14,217 nucleotides of DNA from Rhodobacter sp. GTDB lineage: Bacteria > Pseudomonadota > Alphaproteobacteria > Rhodobacterales > Rhodobacteraceae. The stretch covers positions 1 through 14,217 of the forward strand of contig PNNE01000101.1 of NCBI GenBank assembly GCA_013824055.1, read 5' to 3'. Of this stretch, positions 6,538-13,759 are shown piece by piece; within the stretch, counting starts at the first letter, position 1; each line of letters begins with the position of its first letter. The notes under the pieces were generated by a model that was not told where the DNA came from, did no database searches, and saw nothing but the letters and a program-made list of their open reading frames with translations. The position numbers and the translations under genes are program-made.

Positions 6538-7256
6538 TCCGGCGGGGCCAGGTCGAGCACGAAGCCACGCCCCCTCAGGGCCCGGATCTCTGGCAGGTTC
6601 GGGCCCTTTCCGATTTTGCGCCGCACATGCGAGATATGGGCGTTCACGATGTTCGACGCTGTGGGCCGGTAGCCGCCCCAGAGGGTTGCCTCCATCCGTT
6701 CCTTGCTCACAACCTGACCGGATCTTGCGGCAAGCAGGGACAGCACCTCGAACTCGCGTGAGGTCAGGCCAAGCCGGCGCCCGTCGACAAAGGCATCGCG
6801 TTCTGCCTGCGACAGGCGCAGCCGACCGATCACAAGATCATCGCCGCCGGTCGGGGCGCTGTCTGGCTGGCCGCGCCGCGCAAGGTTCTGGATGCGGACC
6901 ACCACCTCTTCGAAGGCAAAGGGCTTGGTGACATAGTCATCCGCCCCCCCCGTCAGGGCCGATATCTTGTCGCGCATGTCGGTCATCGCCGTCAGCATCA
7001 GGATCGGCATGGTCACGCCCTGACGCCGCAGGCTGCGACACAGATCAAGGCCATAGATGTCCGGAAGGTTCAGATCCAGCACGATCACCGCCGACGCGAT
7101 TTCCCGACGCTGCAACCGGCTGTCGATCTTGCGCGCCGCGATCGCTCCCTCGCCACCCGTGGCATGATGCGTGACGCTTAACCCTTCGGCTTCCAGTCCT
7201 GACTTCAGAAACCGTGCGATCCGCAGATCGTCCTCGATCAGAATGACATGGATCAT
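6522..7256 (-). CDS. OmpR/PhoB-family response regulator
   Basis: A 244-residue cytoplasmic transcription regulator. Residues 1-125 form the receiver domain: acidic pair Asp9/Asp10, phosphate acceptor Asp61 in VIVLDLNLP, Thr89 and Lys111 (VTKPF). Residues about 140-236 are the OmpR winged helix (LTSREFEVLSLLA, then NIVNAHISHVRRKIG and IRALRGRGFVL). The ATG at 7254-7256 is taken as the start because the receiver fold begins there (MIHVILIEDD), although the frame remains open upstream through the whole sensor kinase, giving an uninterrupted 6522-8798 frame. Only a weak AAGAGA lies upstream, consistent with translational coupling to the kinase. The partner is clearly that kinase; the target may be the phased repeats upstream of the exported protein. 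Confidence 0.88.
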   Translation of the reverse strand: MIHVILIEDDLRIARFLKSGLEAEGLSVTHHATGGEGAIAARKIDSRLQRREIASAVIVLDLNLPDIYGLDLCRSLRRQGVTMPILMLTAMTDMRDKISALTGGADDYVTKPFAFEEVVVRIQNLARRGQPDSAPTGGDDLVIGRLRLSQAERDAFVDGRRLGLTSREFEVLSLLAARSGQVVSKERMEATLWGGYRPTASNIVNAHISHVRRKIGKGPNLPEIRALRGRGFVLDLAPPDQLAV

Positions 7257-7260
7257 GCGT

Positions 7261-8798
7261 CTAGTCTCTTGGCAAAAGCGGCAGGGTATCGAGAATTTCG
7301 ACCCTTTGCCGGGGCCGTCACTTGTCGCAGATAGGTGCCCGCCTTGCCGTTCGACAAGGGTGGCGGCGATCCCCAGACCATAGCCAAGCCCCGAAGGACG
7401 GCTTGCCCTCGCCTGCAGCGACCGATAACCCCGGTTGAAAATCGAGGCGATTTCATCCTCGCCGATGCCGATGCCGCGATCGACGACTTCCAGATGCCAG
7501 AACCCGGCCGCCCCAAACGATTTGACGGTGATCCGTGTGTCATCGGGAGAATAGGCGATGGCATTTTCCAGCAGCACCAAGATCGCCTGTTGCAGGCGCA
7601 ACGGATCCAGCATGGCCTGCGCATCGGCGGCACGCAGATCGACCTCGATGCCGCGCCGGGTCTTGGTCAGCAACTGAAGGGTCGCGCGCACGATCGGGTC
7701 CGGCGCGTGGACCGCAAGGCTCAGCCGCAGCGTCGGGTCGCCTTCGCCCGATATGGTGGTCAGATCATCCAGCAAGACCATGAGCTGCACCAGAACGGTC
7801 TGGATGATCGACAGGATCTCGCGGTAGTCTGCCTTTGTCAGCCGATTGTTGCGCAGGGCGACCTCTGCCTCACCCCGGATGATGGTCAGCGGGGTGCGCA
7901 ACTCGTGGCCGAACTCTGCCAGCAGCTTGCTGCGCTGGTTGGCAAGCGACTGCATGTCGTGGATGGCACGCGACAGCTCCTGGGTCCGTTCCTCGACCGT
8001 CTGTTCCAGCACATGCCGGGCGTCGCGCTCCTTCAGACGGCTTTCCTGCAGCGTCGTCGCCGCGAAATTGAGGATTTCGGCCAGCCGCCCGAATTCGTCA
8101 TCGCGGATCATCGGGACAGGATTGCCGAAATCCCCGTTGCGGATTCTTTCCAATCCCTGCTCCAGTGACGCAAGCGAGGGATCAAGACGACGCTTCAACA
8201 GGAAGGCAACGATCAGCGACGACAGGATGAAGACAAGCGCTGCCGCACCGGCCAGATAGGCCAGCAGCCGAAGCGAGATATCCGCATCAAGACGCTTTTG
8301 TGCCAGCAGGGCCTGCTCGGACACGACGCTCGCCTCGAGTTCGGACGTAAAGCTGCGCAGCAAAGGCACCAGAGCAGACCGGTGTTCTGCGATCGCCGCC
8401 GGAGTGGGGGGGGTTGATACGATTGCATCAATCCTTGCCCAGGTTTGCGCCAGAACCTGATCGCGCAGCAAGGCCGTGGCATAAAGACCAGCTCGATCCC
8501 GCAAGGCCAGATCGGTATGAATGTCCTGCGCCCTTTTCAGGCTTTCGCCAACGGTGCGCTGAAAATCTGTCGTGGTTCCCAAATCCGTCAGCGGCCACCC
8601 GTCACGCGATGTAAGATGGCCCAGAGAGGCCGCAGCCACCTGTGCCGACTGTAGCGCGACAAGTGCGTCGCTGGCCAGACGCCCGTTCTCGACCCGCTTG
8701 TAGGCCTCGGCAATGACCGCAAGAGCAAGGCCCGCATAGACGACGCCAACCGCGGCGATCGCGGCAAGGGAAAGGTAGAAATACTTCTTGAAAGGCAT
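7261..8798 (-). CDS. Sensor histidine kinase, with probable frameshift at its 3' end
   Basis: A membrane-bound kinase of about 512 residues. Order: first membrane segment (about 7-30), a periplasmic helical sensor domain (31-175), second segment (about 178-202), HAMP (about 203-255, ERIRNGDFGNPV and DDEFGRL), a coiled stretch, the HisKA helix with phosphoacceptor His298 in FGHELRTP, and the ATPase with N box (Asn412 in LLENAIAYS), G1 DRGIGIG (440-446) and G2 SGLGYGLGI (469-477). As given, the frame passes KFSIPCRFCQETRR straight into the response regulator (fused product 758 residues, 6522-8798). One frame over, the same bases read LPLLPRD and stop at TAG (7263-7261), four bases before the regulator ATG; restoring one base of the three-G run at 7284-7286 gives this normal ending. 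The signal sensed is unknown. Confidence 0.85.
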
Positions 8799-8808
8799 TG
8801 CGCGCTAC

Positions 8809-8839
8809 CAACCCGTCACTGCAGGGAAACGACGGGTTG
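8809..8839 (-). promoter_or_regulatory. Inverted repeat just upstream of the sensor kinase
   Basis: Perfect 9-bp arms (CAACCCGTC at 8809-8817 and its complement at 8831-8839) enclose a 13-base spacer, ending ten bases before the kinase start at 8798. On the minus strand this would be either a dimeric operator or an RNA hairpin next to the ribosome-binding region, which has no obvious Shine-Dalgarno site. The role is unknown. Confidence 0.4.
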
Positions 8840-8959
8840 ACAATACAGCTGCGCCCGGGCGTCCGATCTGAATTCATTGCCATTGATCTTGTGCCGTTTC
8901 CCTCCCAGACGCCAGCCCCGCGACTGGCTGTCGCCATCCAAGCGTTAACGGCGGCGTAG

Positions 8960-9058
8960 GACCGGGCGACCGGGGCGAAGACTTTGGCCCCCGAGGGCTG
9001 GATGCCCGCCGATGCCGACCGGGTGATCGCCCGGCTGGCCGACCTTGTGCCGCGCTAG
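8960..9058 (+). pseudogene. C-terminal remnant of an unidentified gene
   Basis: A 32-codon open stretch between stops reads like coding sequence (EGWMPADADRVIARLADLVP, then Arg and TAG at 9056-9058), with good codon choice for this genome. The same frame is open for several codons before the TAG at 8957-8959 (AIQALTAA), hinting at a longer coding region broken by a nonsense change. I do not recognise the family. Its stop overlaps the stop of the VOC gene on the other strand. The rest of the 8840-8960 stretch holds nothing else I can name. Confidence 0.25.
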
Positions 9059-9438
9059 GCAATATCCTCATGCAAACACAGGATATTCCCTTCGGGATCG
9101 TTGAACCAGGCCGCCTTTTCCGACCCCAGCACGCAGACATGCCCTTCGGTCCTGAACCCCGGCAGGTCATAGTCGGCAAAGACCACGCCCCGCCCCTCCA
9201 GCTCGGCTATCGAGGATCGGATGTCATCCACCTTGAAACTCAGCGCGGTATGCTCGGCCTTGGTGCCTTCGGGTTTGGGGAACAGCGCGATTTCGGTGCC
9301 GCCGCAGTGGTAGACCACCTTTCCGTCGGGCCGCTCCTCGCCCGACGGCAGCGCCAGCGCTCGCTCGTAAAAATCGCGCGCTCGGGCCAGATCACGTACC
9401 GGGAGCATCACTGTCACCTGCTGGGCATCGAGTTGCAT
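9055..9438 (-). CDS. VOC family (glyoxalase/bleomycin resistance fold) protein
   Basis: A 127-residue cytoplasmic protein with the paired beta-alpha-beta-beta-beta modules of the vicinal oxygen chelate superfamily. The first half has MLPVRDLARARDFYERAL, the usual opening, and the module end EIALFPKPEG. The second has HTALSFKVDDIRSSIAELEG and the typical FNDPEGNILCLHE ending, with the metal-binding Glu near the C-terminus. Start supported by AGGGAGA about six bases upstream. It is a single-gene unit; neighbours give no hint about substrate. Relatives include glyoxalase I, dioxygenases and antibiotic-binding proteins, so only the fold is assigned. Confidence 0.85.
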   Translation of the reverse strand: MQLDAQQVTVMLPVRDLARARDFYERALALPSGEERPDGKVVYHCGGTEIALFPKPEGTKAEHTALSFKVDDIRSSIAELEGRGVVFADYDLPGFRTEGHVCVLGSEKAAWFNDPEGNILCLHEDIA

Positions 9439-9624
9439 GGCACTCTCCCTTGCCTTGGATGGGACCAGATCAGTCTACGCCTCCAGGCGATTCTCTGCCA
9501 GCGGTCCCGCAGCGACCCAGGCCATGACGCCCGCCCGCCACAAGCGCCCCGTTTTCCTTGGGGGGGAATGTGGCAACCCCTGCCAGCCCCACCTTGACAC
9601 CCGGCAAACGCCCACACCCATCCA

Positions 9625-9647
9625 TCTGATTCCAAACCGGAATCAGA
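9625..9647 (-). terminator. Hairpin downstream of the ROK regulator
   Basis: A perfect 9-bp stem (TCTGATTCC and complement, 9625-9633 and 9639-9647) with a five-base loop lies 19 bases past the ROK stop. It lacks a U run in the minus direction, so it may be a transcript-end stabiliser or a factor-dependent terminator rather than a classical one. The rest of 9439-9665 shows no gene. Confidence 0.4.
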
Positions 9648-9665
9648 AAACGTCCACCGCGAACG

Positions 9666-10883
9666 CTACCCCTGCCGCTGGCCCACGTTCTGATCGATCA
9701 GATACCTTTGCGACAACGGGATCGCTGCGGCCCCCAGGGCGCGCGCGTCGGCCCCCACCGTCCCCTCCCGGATCACCGGCGGCTCGATCCCGGCCAGGTC
9801 CAGGCCGAGCAAGGCCCCCCGGGTCCGCCGCACCATCTCGGCCCGCACCGCCAAGGGCATCCACCCGTCGATCAGCACCGCCTCGATCTCCAGCAGCGCC
9901 GCCGCGGCCAGCGTGGCGTGGGCCAGCGCCCCCGCCGCCTGATCCAGCCAGGCCGACAGCACGCCGTCGGACACCTCCCACCGGTCATGCTGCGACCAGA
10001 GGTGGTCGGACGCCTCGCCCGCCGCCTCCATCGCCTCGGCCAGGACCGACATCGAGGCGAGGTCGATCAGCCGCCGCGTGCCCCCGCCCGGCCCCGGACT
10101 GGGGGCAGGCACCTGGATCGACCCCACCGCGGCCGCGTTGCCGGTCCGGCCAAGGAACAGCTGGCCATTCATCACCAGCCCGCCGCCGATGAAGGTTCCG
10201 AAGTAGAAATACAGGAAATCCTTCGGCCGCTCGCCCGTCCCGAAGATCAGCTCGGCCCCGCAGGCCGAAGTGGCGTCGTTCTGGACATAGACCGGCAGGC
10301 CCGTCACCGCCCCCAGTTCCGCCGCCAGGTCGCGCGACCGCCAGGCGTCCATCTCGGACTGCGGGACCCCCAGCACCGAGACCCAGTTCCACAGCTGGAA
10401 CGGCATCGCCACGCCCATCCCCATGATCCGGCCCCGCAGGTCCACCGGCAACTCGCCCGCCAGAGCCGGCGCCGCGTCCCGCACGAACCCCACCACCGCG
10501 TCGGGCGTGGGGTAGCGGTAGACCTTGCGCCGCGCCGCCCGCAACCGCCCGCGAAAGTCGGTCAGCACCAGGTCCGCCGACCGCCGCCCCACCTTCAGCC
10601 CAAGGAAGAACGCCCCCTCTGCTGCCAGCGACATCGGGATCGAGGGCTGGCCGACGCGCCCCCGCACCGGCTCGCCCCGAGCGAGAAGGCCGTCCTGCTC
10701 CAGCCCGCGCATGATCACGCTGACGGTCTGTGCCGAAAGCCCCGTCATCCGCGCGATGTCGGACTTTGCCAGCGCCCCATGCCGACGGACCAGGCTCAGC
10801 ACCAGCCGTTCGTTGTGGTCGCGCATCCCCGACTGGTTGGTGCCGCGCACGACCTCCTGCGTGTTGAGCGAGGCATCCTGCAT
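9666..10883 (-). CDS. ROK family transcriptional repressor, FrcR-like
   Basis: A 405-residue DNA-binding regulator of the NagC/XylR type. Residues about 25-70 form a winged helix-turn-helix (LALAKSDIARMTGLS-like: ALAKSDIARMTGLS, then QTVSVIMRGLEQDGLL), preceded by GTNQSGMRDHNERLV, a typical opening. The rest is the ROK sugar-kinase-like fold (FFLGLKVGRR, YVQNDATSACGAEL, GTFIGGGLVMNGQLFLG). The Cys-rich zinc motif of ROK kinases is absent: after GRTGNAAAVGSI comes a Pro/Gly-rich stretch, so it is a sugar sensor rather than a kinase. It starts three bases after the mutarotase stop, so the two are co-transcribed. Facing frcBCA across a shared promoter region, it is very likely the local repressor released by the transported sugar; Sinorhizobium meliloti frcR is the known parallel. 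Confidence 0.9.
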   Translation of the reverse strand: MQDASLNTQEVVRGTNQSGMRDHNERLVLSLVRRHGALAKSDIARMTGLSAQTVSVIMRGLEQDGLLARGEPVRGRVGQPSIPMSLAAEGAFFLGLKVGRRSADLVLTDFRGRLRAARRKVYRYPTPDAVVGFVRDAAPALAGELPVDLRGRIMGMGVAMPFQLWNWVSVLGVPQSEMDAWRSRDLAAELGAVTGLPVYVQNDATSACGAELIFGTGERPKDFLYFYFGTFIGGGLVMNGQLFLGRTGNAAAVGSIQVPAPSPGPGGGTRRLIDLASMSVLAEAMEAAGEASDHLWSQHDRWEVSDGVLSAWLDQAAGALAHATLAAAALLEIEAVLIDGWMPLAVRAEMVRRTRGALLGLDLAGIEPPVIREGTVGADARALGAAAIPLSQRYLIDQNVGQRQG

Positions 10884-10886
10884 CGC

Positions 10887-11319
10887 TCAGCCCACCGGAC
10901 CGATAACCCCCTTGCGGAGGATCACGTTCGCGAAAAGCGCCGTCTCACTGGTGGCGACGATCGCATGCGCCGCCCGGATTCGCGGATACAGCGCCTCGCC
11001 CGACAAGGGCACCACGGTCATCCCCGGCGCCATCCGGGCGCACAAGGCGTCGATCTGCCGGTGAATCTCTGCCGCCTGCACCGGGTCGTTCATCAGGCTG
11101 GCCCGGAACAGCGCCGCCGGAACCGCCAGGTCCAGCGGCAGCACCGTCAGCACCGCCTGAACCACCGCCAGGACCCCATGACCATCGGCGCGGACCAGCC
11201 GACGCGTGGTCCAAGGCTGGATAGTTGCCGTCGACGATGGCAAGCTCGTCGCCGTGACCCATCGCCCGCAGGGTCGCAAGGAAGTCGGGCCCCAGCAGGG
11301 GCGGAATACCGATCAGCAT
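10887..11319 (-). pseudogene. RbsD/FucU family sugar mutarotase, frameshifted
   Basis: Members interconvert anomers or ring forms of monosaccharides so that the cytoplasmic enzymes get the right form. The N-terminal part reads MLIGIPPLLGPDFLATLRAM, then GHGDELAIVDGNYPALDHA, with the catalytic histidine in MGHGDE; it is preceded by GGAGGAGGGGGAGG. Near 11202-11207 the frame changes and continues RRLVRADGHGVLAVVQAVLT, then LPLDLAVPAALF and TSETALFANVILRKGVI to a TGA at 10887. Restoring a lost CG in a GCGC run gives about 144 residues, normal for the family, and a usual DHARRLVRADGHG junction. All key regions are otherwise intact, so the break is either very recent or a sequence error. It is the first gene of the leftward unit with the ROK repressor. 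Confidence 0.85.
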
Positions 11320-11412
11320 GGCCTCCCCCTCCTCCTGGGTCTGGCGCGACCAGGGCATCTGTCCCGATCATTCAAGGCGCAGACTGCGGCCGGAAGCTGC
11401 CTCTGTCAATAA

Positions 11413-11429
11413 TAAATCAGAGTGATTTA
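11413..11429. promoter_or_regulatory. 17-bp palindrome, candidate ROK operator
   Basis: TAAATCA-GAG-TGATTTA: perfect 7-bp arms around a three-base centre, in an AT-rich island (11409-11434) within the 225-base gap between the divergent mutarotase/ROK and frc units. It lies six bases before a TTGAC promoter-like element reading toward frcB. NagC-type ROK proteins bind AT-rich dyads of similar length, so this is the most likely repressor site for both directions. Confidence 0.6.
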
Positions 11430-11435
11430 ATTATC

Positions 11436-11466
11436 TTGACGCAAGGCAGGGAATCAGCTTTTCTAT
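11436..11466 (+). promoter_or_regulatory. Possible frcB promoter
   Basis: TTGACG (11436-11441) would be a good -35. Possible -10 elements are TTTTCT at 17-base or TTCTAT at 19-base spacing, neither strong. The start of frcB is about 80 bases downstream. Direction and position next to the palindrome fit repression by the ROK protein. Confidence 0.4.
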
Positions 11467-11544
11467 CCCTGTCGCAGGGCTTTCGTGCCCGGCGTACGGA
11501 TTTCGAAACGGGGGCACAAATGTCCCCACCTTGGGAGGAAGACC

Positions 11545-12565
11545 ATGAAGATCATCACCAAAGCCCTTCTGGGCGCAGGCGCGCTTGCCCTGTCGGCCGG
11601 TATTGCCTCGGCGCAGGACGGCGTCTCGGCCTGCCTGATCACCAAGACCGACACCAACCCCTTCTTCGTGAAGATGAAGGAAGGCGCCGAGGCCAAGGCG
11701 GCCGAACTGGGCATCACGCTCAAATCCTACGCCGGCAAGGTCGACGGTGACCATGACAGCCAGGTCGCTGCGGTCGAAAGCTGCATCGCCGACGGCGCCA
11801 AGGGCATCCTGATCGCCGCGTCGGACACCAAGGCCATCGTCGGCCCGCTGGCCAAGGCCCGCGAAGCCGGCCTTCTGGTCATCGCGCTTGACACGCCCCT
11901 CGACCCGGCAGACGCCGCCGATGCGACCTTTGCGACCGACAACCTGGAAGCCGGCCGCCTGATCGGCGCCTGGGCCGCGGCAACCCTGGGGGCTGAAGCC
12001 GCCAATGCCCGGATCGCCTTCCTGAACCTGACCCCGTCCGAGCCGACCGTCGACGTCCTGCGCAACCAGGGCTTCATGATGGGCTTCGGGATCGACGTGA
12101 AGAACCCGGCCGACATCGGCGACGAGGATGATCCGCGCATCGTCGGCCATGACGTGACCAACGGCAACGAAGAAGGCGGCCGCAAGGCGATGGAGAACCT
12201 TCTGCAGAAGGACCCGGGCATCAACGTCGTCCACACCATCAACGAACCCGCCGCCGTGGGCGCCTACCAGGCGCTGAAGGCCGTGGGTCTGGAAAACCAG
12301 GTCCTGATCGTTTCGGTCGACGGCGGCTGCCCGGGCGTCGCTTCGGTCAAGGAAGGCGTCATCGGTGCCACCTCGCAGCAGTACCCGCTGGCGATGGCGG
12401 CCCTCGGCGTCGAGGCGATTGCCAAGTTCGCCGCTGACGGCACCAAGCCCGCCGACCGAAGGCAAGGACTTCTTCGACACCGGCGTGTCGCTGGTGACCG
12501 ACAGGCCGGCCGAGGGTGTGGCCTCGATCGACACCACCAAGGGCACCGAGCTCTGCTGGGGCTGA
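11545..12565 (+). CDS. frcB: Fructose-type ABC transporter periplasmic binding protein (FrcB-like), frameshift near 3' end
   Basis: The periplasmic receptor of a CUT2 sugar importer (fructose/ribose/mannose group). The start at 11545 follows GGAGGAA by five bases and opens a signal peptide (KIITKALLGAGALALSAGIA, cleavage after ASA at 23). The mature part matches FrcB closely: ACLITKTDTNPFFVKMKEG, SDTKAIV, ALDTPLDP, DDPRIVGHDVTNGNEEGGR, HTINEPAAVGAYQAL, DGGCPG, IGATSQQYPLAMAALGVEAI. At about 12448-12454 one extra base throws the frame off: the given frame goes on to a stop at 12594 with a nonsense tail, while the neighbouring frame carries the true end PTEGKDFFDTGVSLVTD...ELCWG to TGA at 12565. 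Corrected length is 339 residues. It is the first gene of the rightward operon and is probably induced by its sugar through the ROK repressor. Fructose is the likely ligand by similarity. Confidence 0.9.
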
Positions 12566-12583
12566 GGTCTGACACGGGCATGA

Positions 12584-12601
12584 CCCGCCGGTGACGGCGG
12601 G
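12584..12601 (+). other. Small GC hairpin after frcB
   Basis: CCCGCCG and CGGCGGG (7-bp arms) around a GTGA loop, of the stable GNRA type, 18 bases past the frcB stop. With the next hairpin it would protect the 3' end of a shorter frcB message. Confidence 0.45.
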
Positions 12602-12607
12602 CACTGG

Positions 12608-12634
12608 AAGGGCGGCCAGGTGCCGCCCTTTCTT
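12608..12634 (+). terminator. Terminator-like hairpin between frcB and frcC
   Basis: AAGGGCGGC and its exact complement (12608-12616, 12622-12630) around CAGGT, followed by TCTT. It is a GC-rich stem with a short T-rich tail, so probably a leaky terminator. Placed between binding protein and permease genes it would reduce frcC/frcA relative to frcB, a usual arrangement in binding-protein-dependent importers. Confidence 0.65.
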
Positions 12635-12687
12635 CAAGCCGCAGGTTGAGGCAGGATGAACAGACCAATGGGGAGGGGACCAGAGGC

Positions 12688-13749
12688 ATGACCCAAGCAC
12701 AGGACTTCGAAAGCGCCAGCAAGGGCGCGGACCAGAACGTCGCCCACTTCGAGGAACGGAAGTCGGCGCTGTCAAAGCTGCAGCACATCCTGCACGGCAA
12801 CCCGGCGCTGGTGCCCCTGATCGTGCTGCTGGGCCTGATCGCCTTCTTCGGCATCTTTGCCGGCGACCGGTTCTTCCGCGCCTCCACGCTGACGCTGGTC
12901 ATGCAGCAGGTCGCCGTGGTCGGCATCCTGGCCGCCGCGCAGACTCTGGTGATCCTGACCGCAGGCATCGATCTCGCCATCGGCGTGATCATGGTCTTTT
13001 CCTTCGTCATCATGGGCAACATGGTGGTCAGCTACGGCATGCCCGCCGGGGTGGCCCTGCTGGCCGGGTTCCTGATGGCCGCCGCCTGCGGCTTTGCCAA
13101 CGGCACCCTGGTCGCCCGGCTGAAACTGCCGCCCTTCATCGTGACGCTGGGCACCTGGAACATCATCATGGCGATCTGCCTGATCTATTCCAGGAACGAG
13201 ACGATGCGCGAGGCGGACGTGACCGCCGCCACCCCGTGGCTGCACGTCTTCGCGATCAACTTCAGCGTCGGCCCCGCCGTGGTGACGCTGGGCGTGATCG
13301 CGATGATCCTGCTCTATGTCGCGCTGTGGTTCATGCTGAACCACACTGCCTTCGGCCGCCACATCTATGCGGTGGGCGATGACCCCGAAGCTGCCGAATT
13401 GGCGGGCATCAGCACAAAGAAGGTCCTGATCGGGGTCTACACCCTGGCCGGCGTCATCGCCGGGCTTGCCGCCTGGGTCTCGATCGGCCGCAACGGCTCG
13501 ATCTCGCCGTCCAGCGTGGTGACCGACTTCAACCTGCAGGCCATCACCGCGACCGTGATCGGGGGCATCTCGCTCTTCGGCGGGCGGGGGTCGATCCTGG
13601 GCGTTCTGTTCGGAACGCTGATCGTCGGCATCATGTCGATGGGTCTGAACATGATGAACGCGGACCCGCAATGGAAGGTCCTGCTGACCGGCGTGCTGAT
13701 CATCGCCGCTGTCGCAGTCGACCAGTGGATCCGCAAGGTATCGGCCTGA
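12688..13749 (+). CDS. frcC: Fructose-type ABC transporter permease (FrcC-like)
   Basis: The inner-membrane channel of the CUT2 importer, 353 residues. A soluble N-terminal stretch (1-36) is followed by about eight to ten membrane segments, the first at about 40-58 (ALVPLIVLLGLIAFFGIF). Family hallmarks are visible: ILTAGIDLAIGVIMVFS (89-105), FANGTLVARLKLPPFIVTLG (136-155), the cytoplasmic coupling region FGRHIYAVGDDPEAAELAGI (222-241) and IGGISLFGGRGSILG (291-305). The start at 12688 (MTQAQ) is chosen over one 14 codons upstream because a GGGAGGGG lies about ten bases before it and the extension resembles leader DNA. Its stop overlaps the Shine-Dalgarno site of the ATPase gene, so the two are translated together. 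Substrate is assigned from frcB. Confidence 0.92.
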   Translation: MTQAQDFESASKGADQNVAHFEERKSALSKLQHILHGNPALVPLIVLLGLIAFFGIFAGDRFFRASTLTLVMQQVAVVGILAAAQTLVILTAGIDLAIGVIMVFSFVIMGNMVVSYGMPAGVALLAGFLMAAACGFANGTLVARLKLPPFIVTLGTWNIIMAICLIYSRNETMREADVTAATPWLHVFAINFSVGPAVVTLGVIAMILLYVALWFMLNHTAFGRHIYAVGDDPEAAELAGISTKKVLIGVYTLAGVIAGLAAWVSIGRNGSISPSSVVTDFNLQAITATVIGGISLFGGRGSILGVLFGTLIVGIMSMGLNMMNADPQWKVLLTGVLIIAAVAVDQWIRKVSA

Positions 13750-13759
13750 GGAGGACATC

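Noticed and set aside
6945..6960. C-run and G-run stretches in the two-component genes (here and at 8406-8413) as sites of phase variation
   Set aside because: Both lie inside domains that read correctly through the run; nothing suggests switching.
9708..11750. 680-codon open frame on the plus strand opposite the ROK and mutarotase genes
   Set aside because: Arg/Pro/His-rich text with no domain; it is the complement of well-supported minus-strand genes and arises from high GC content.
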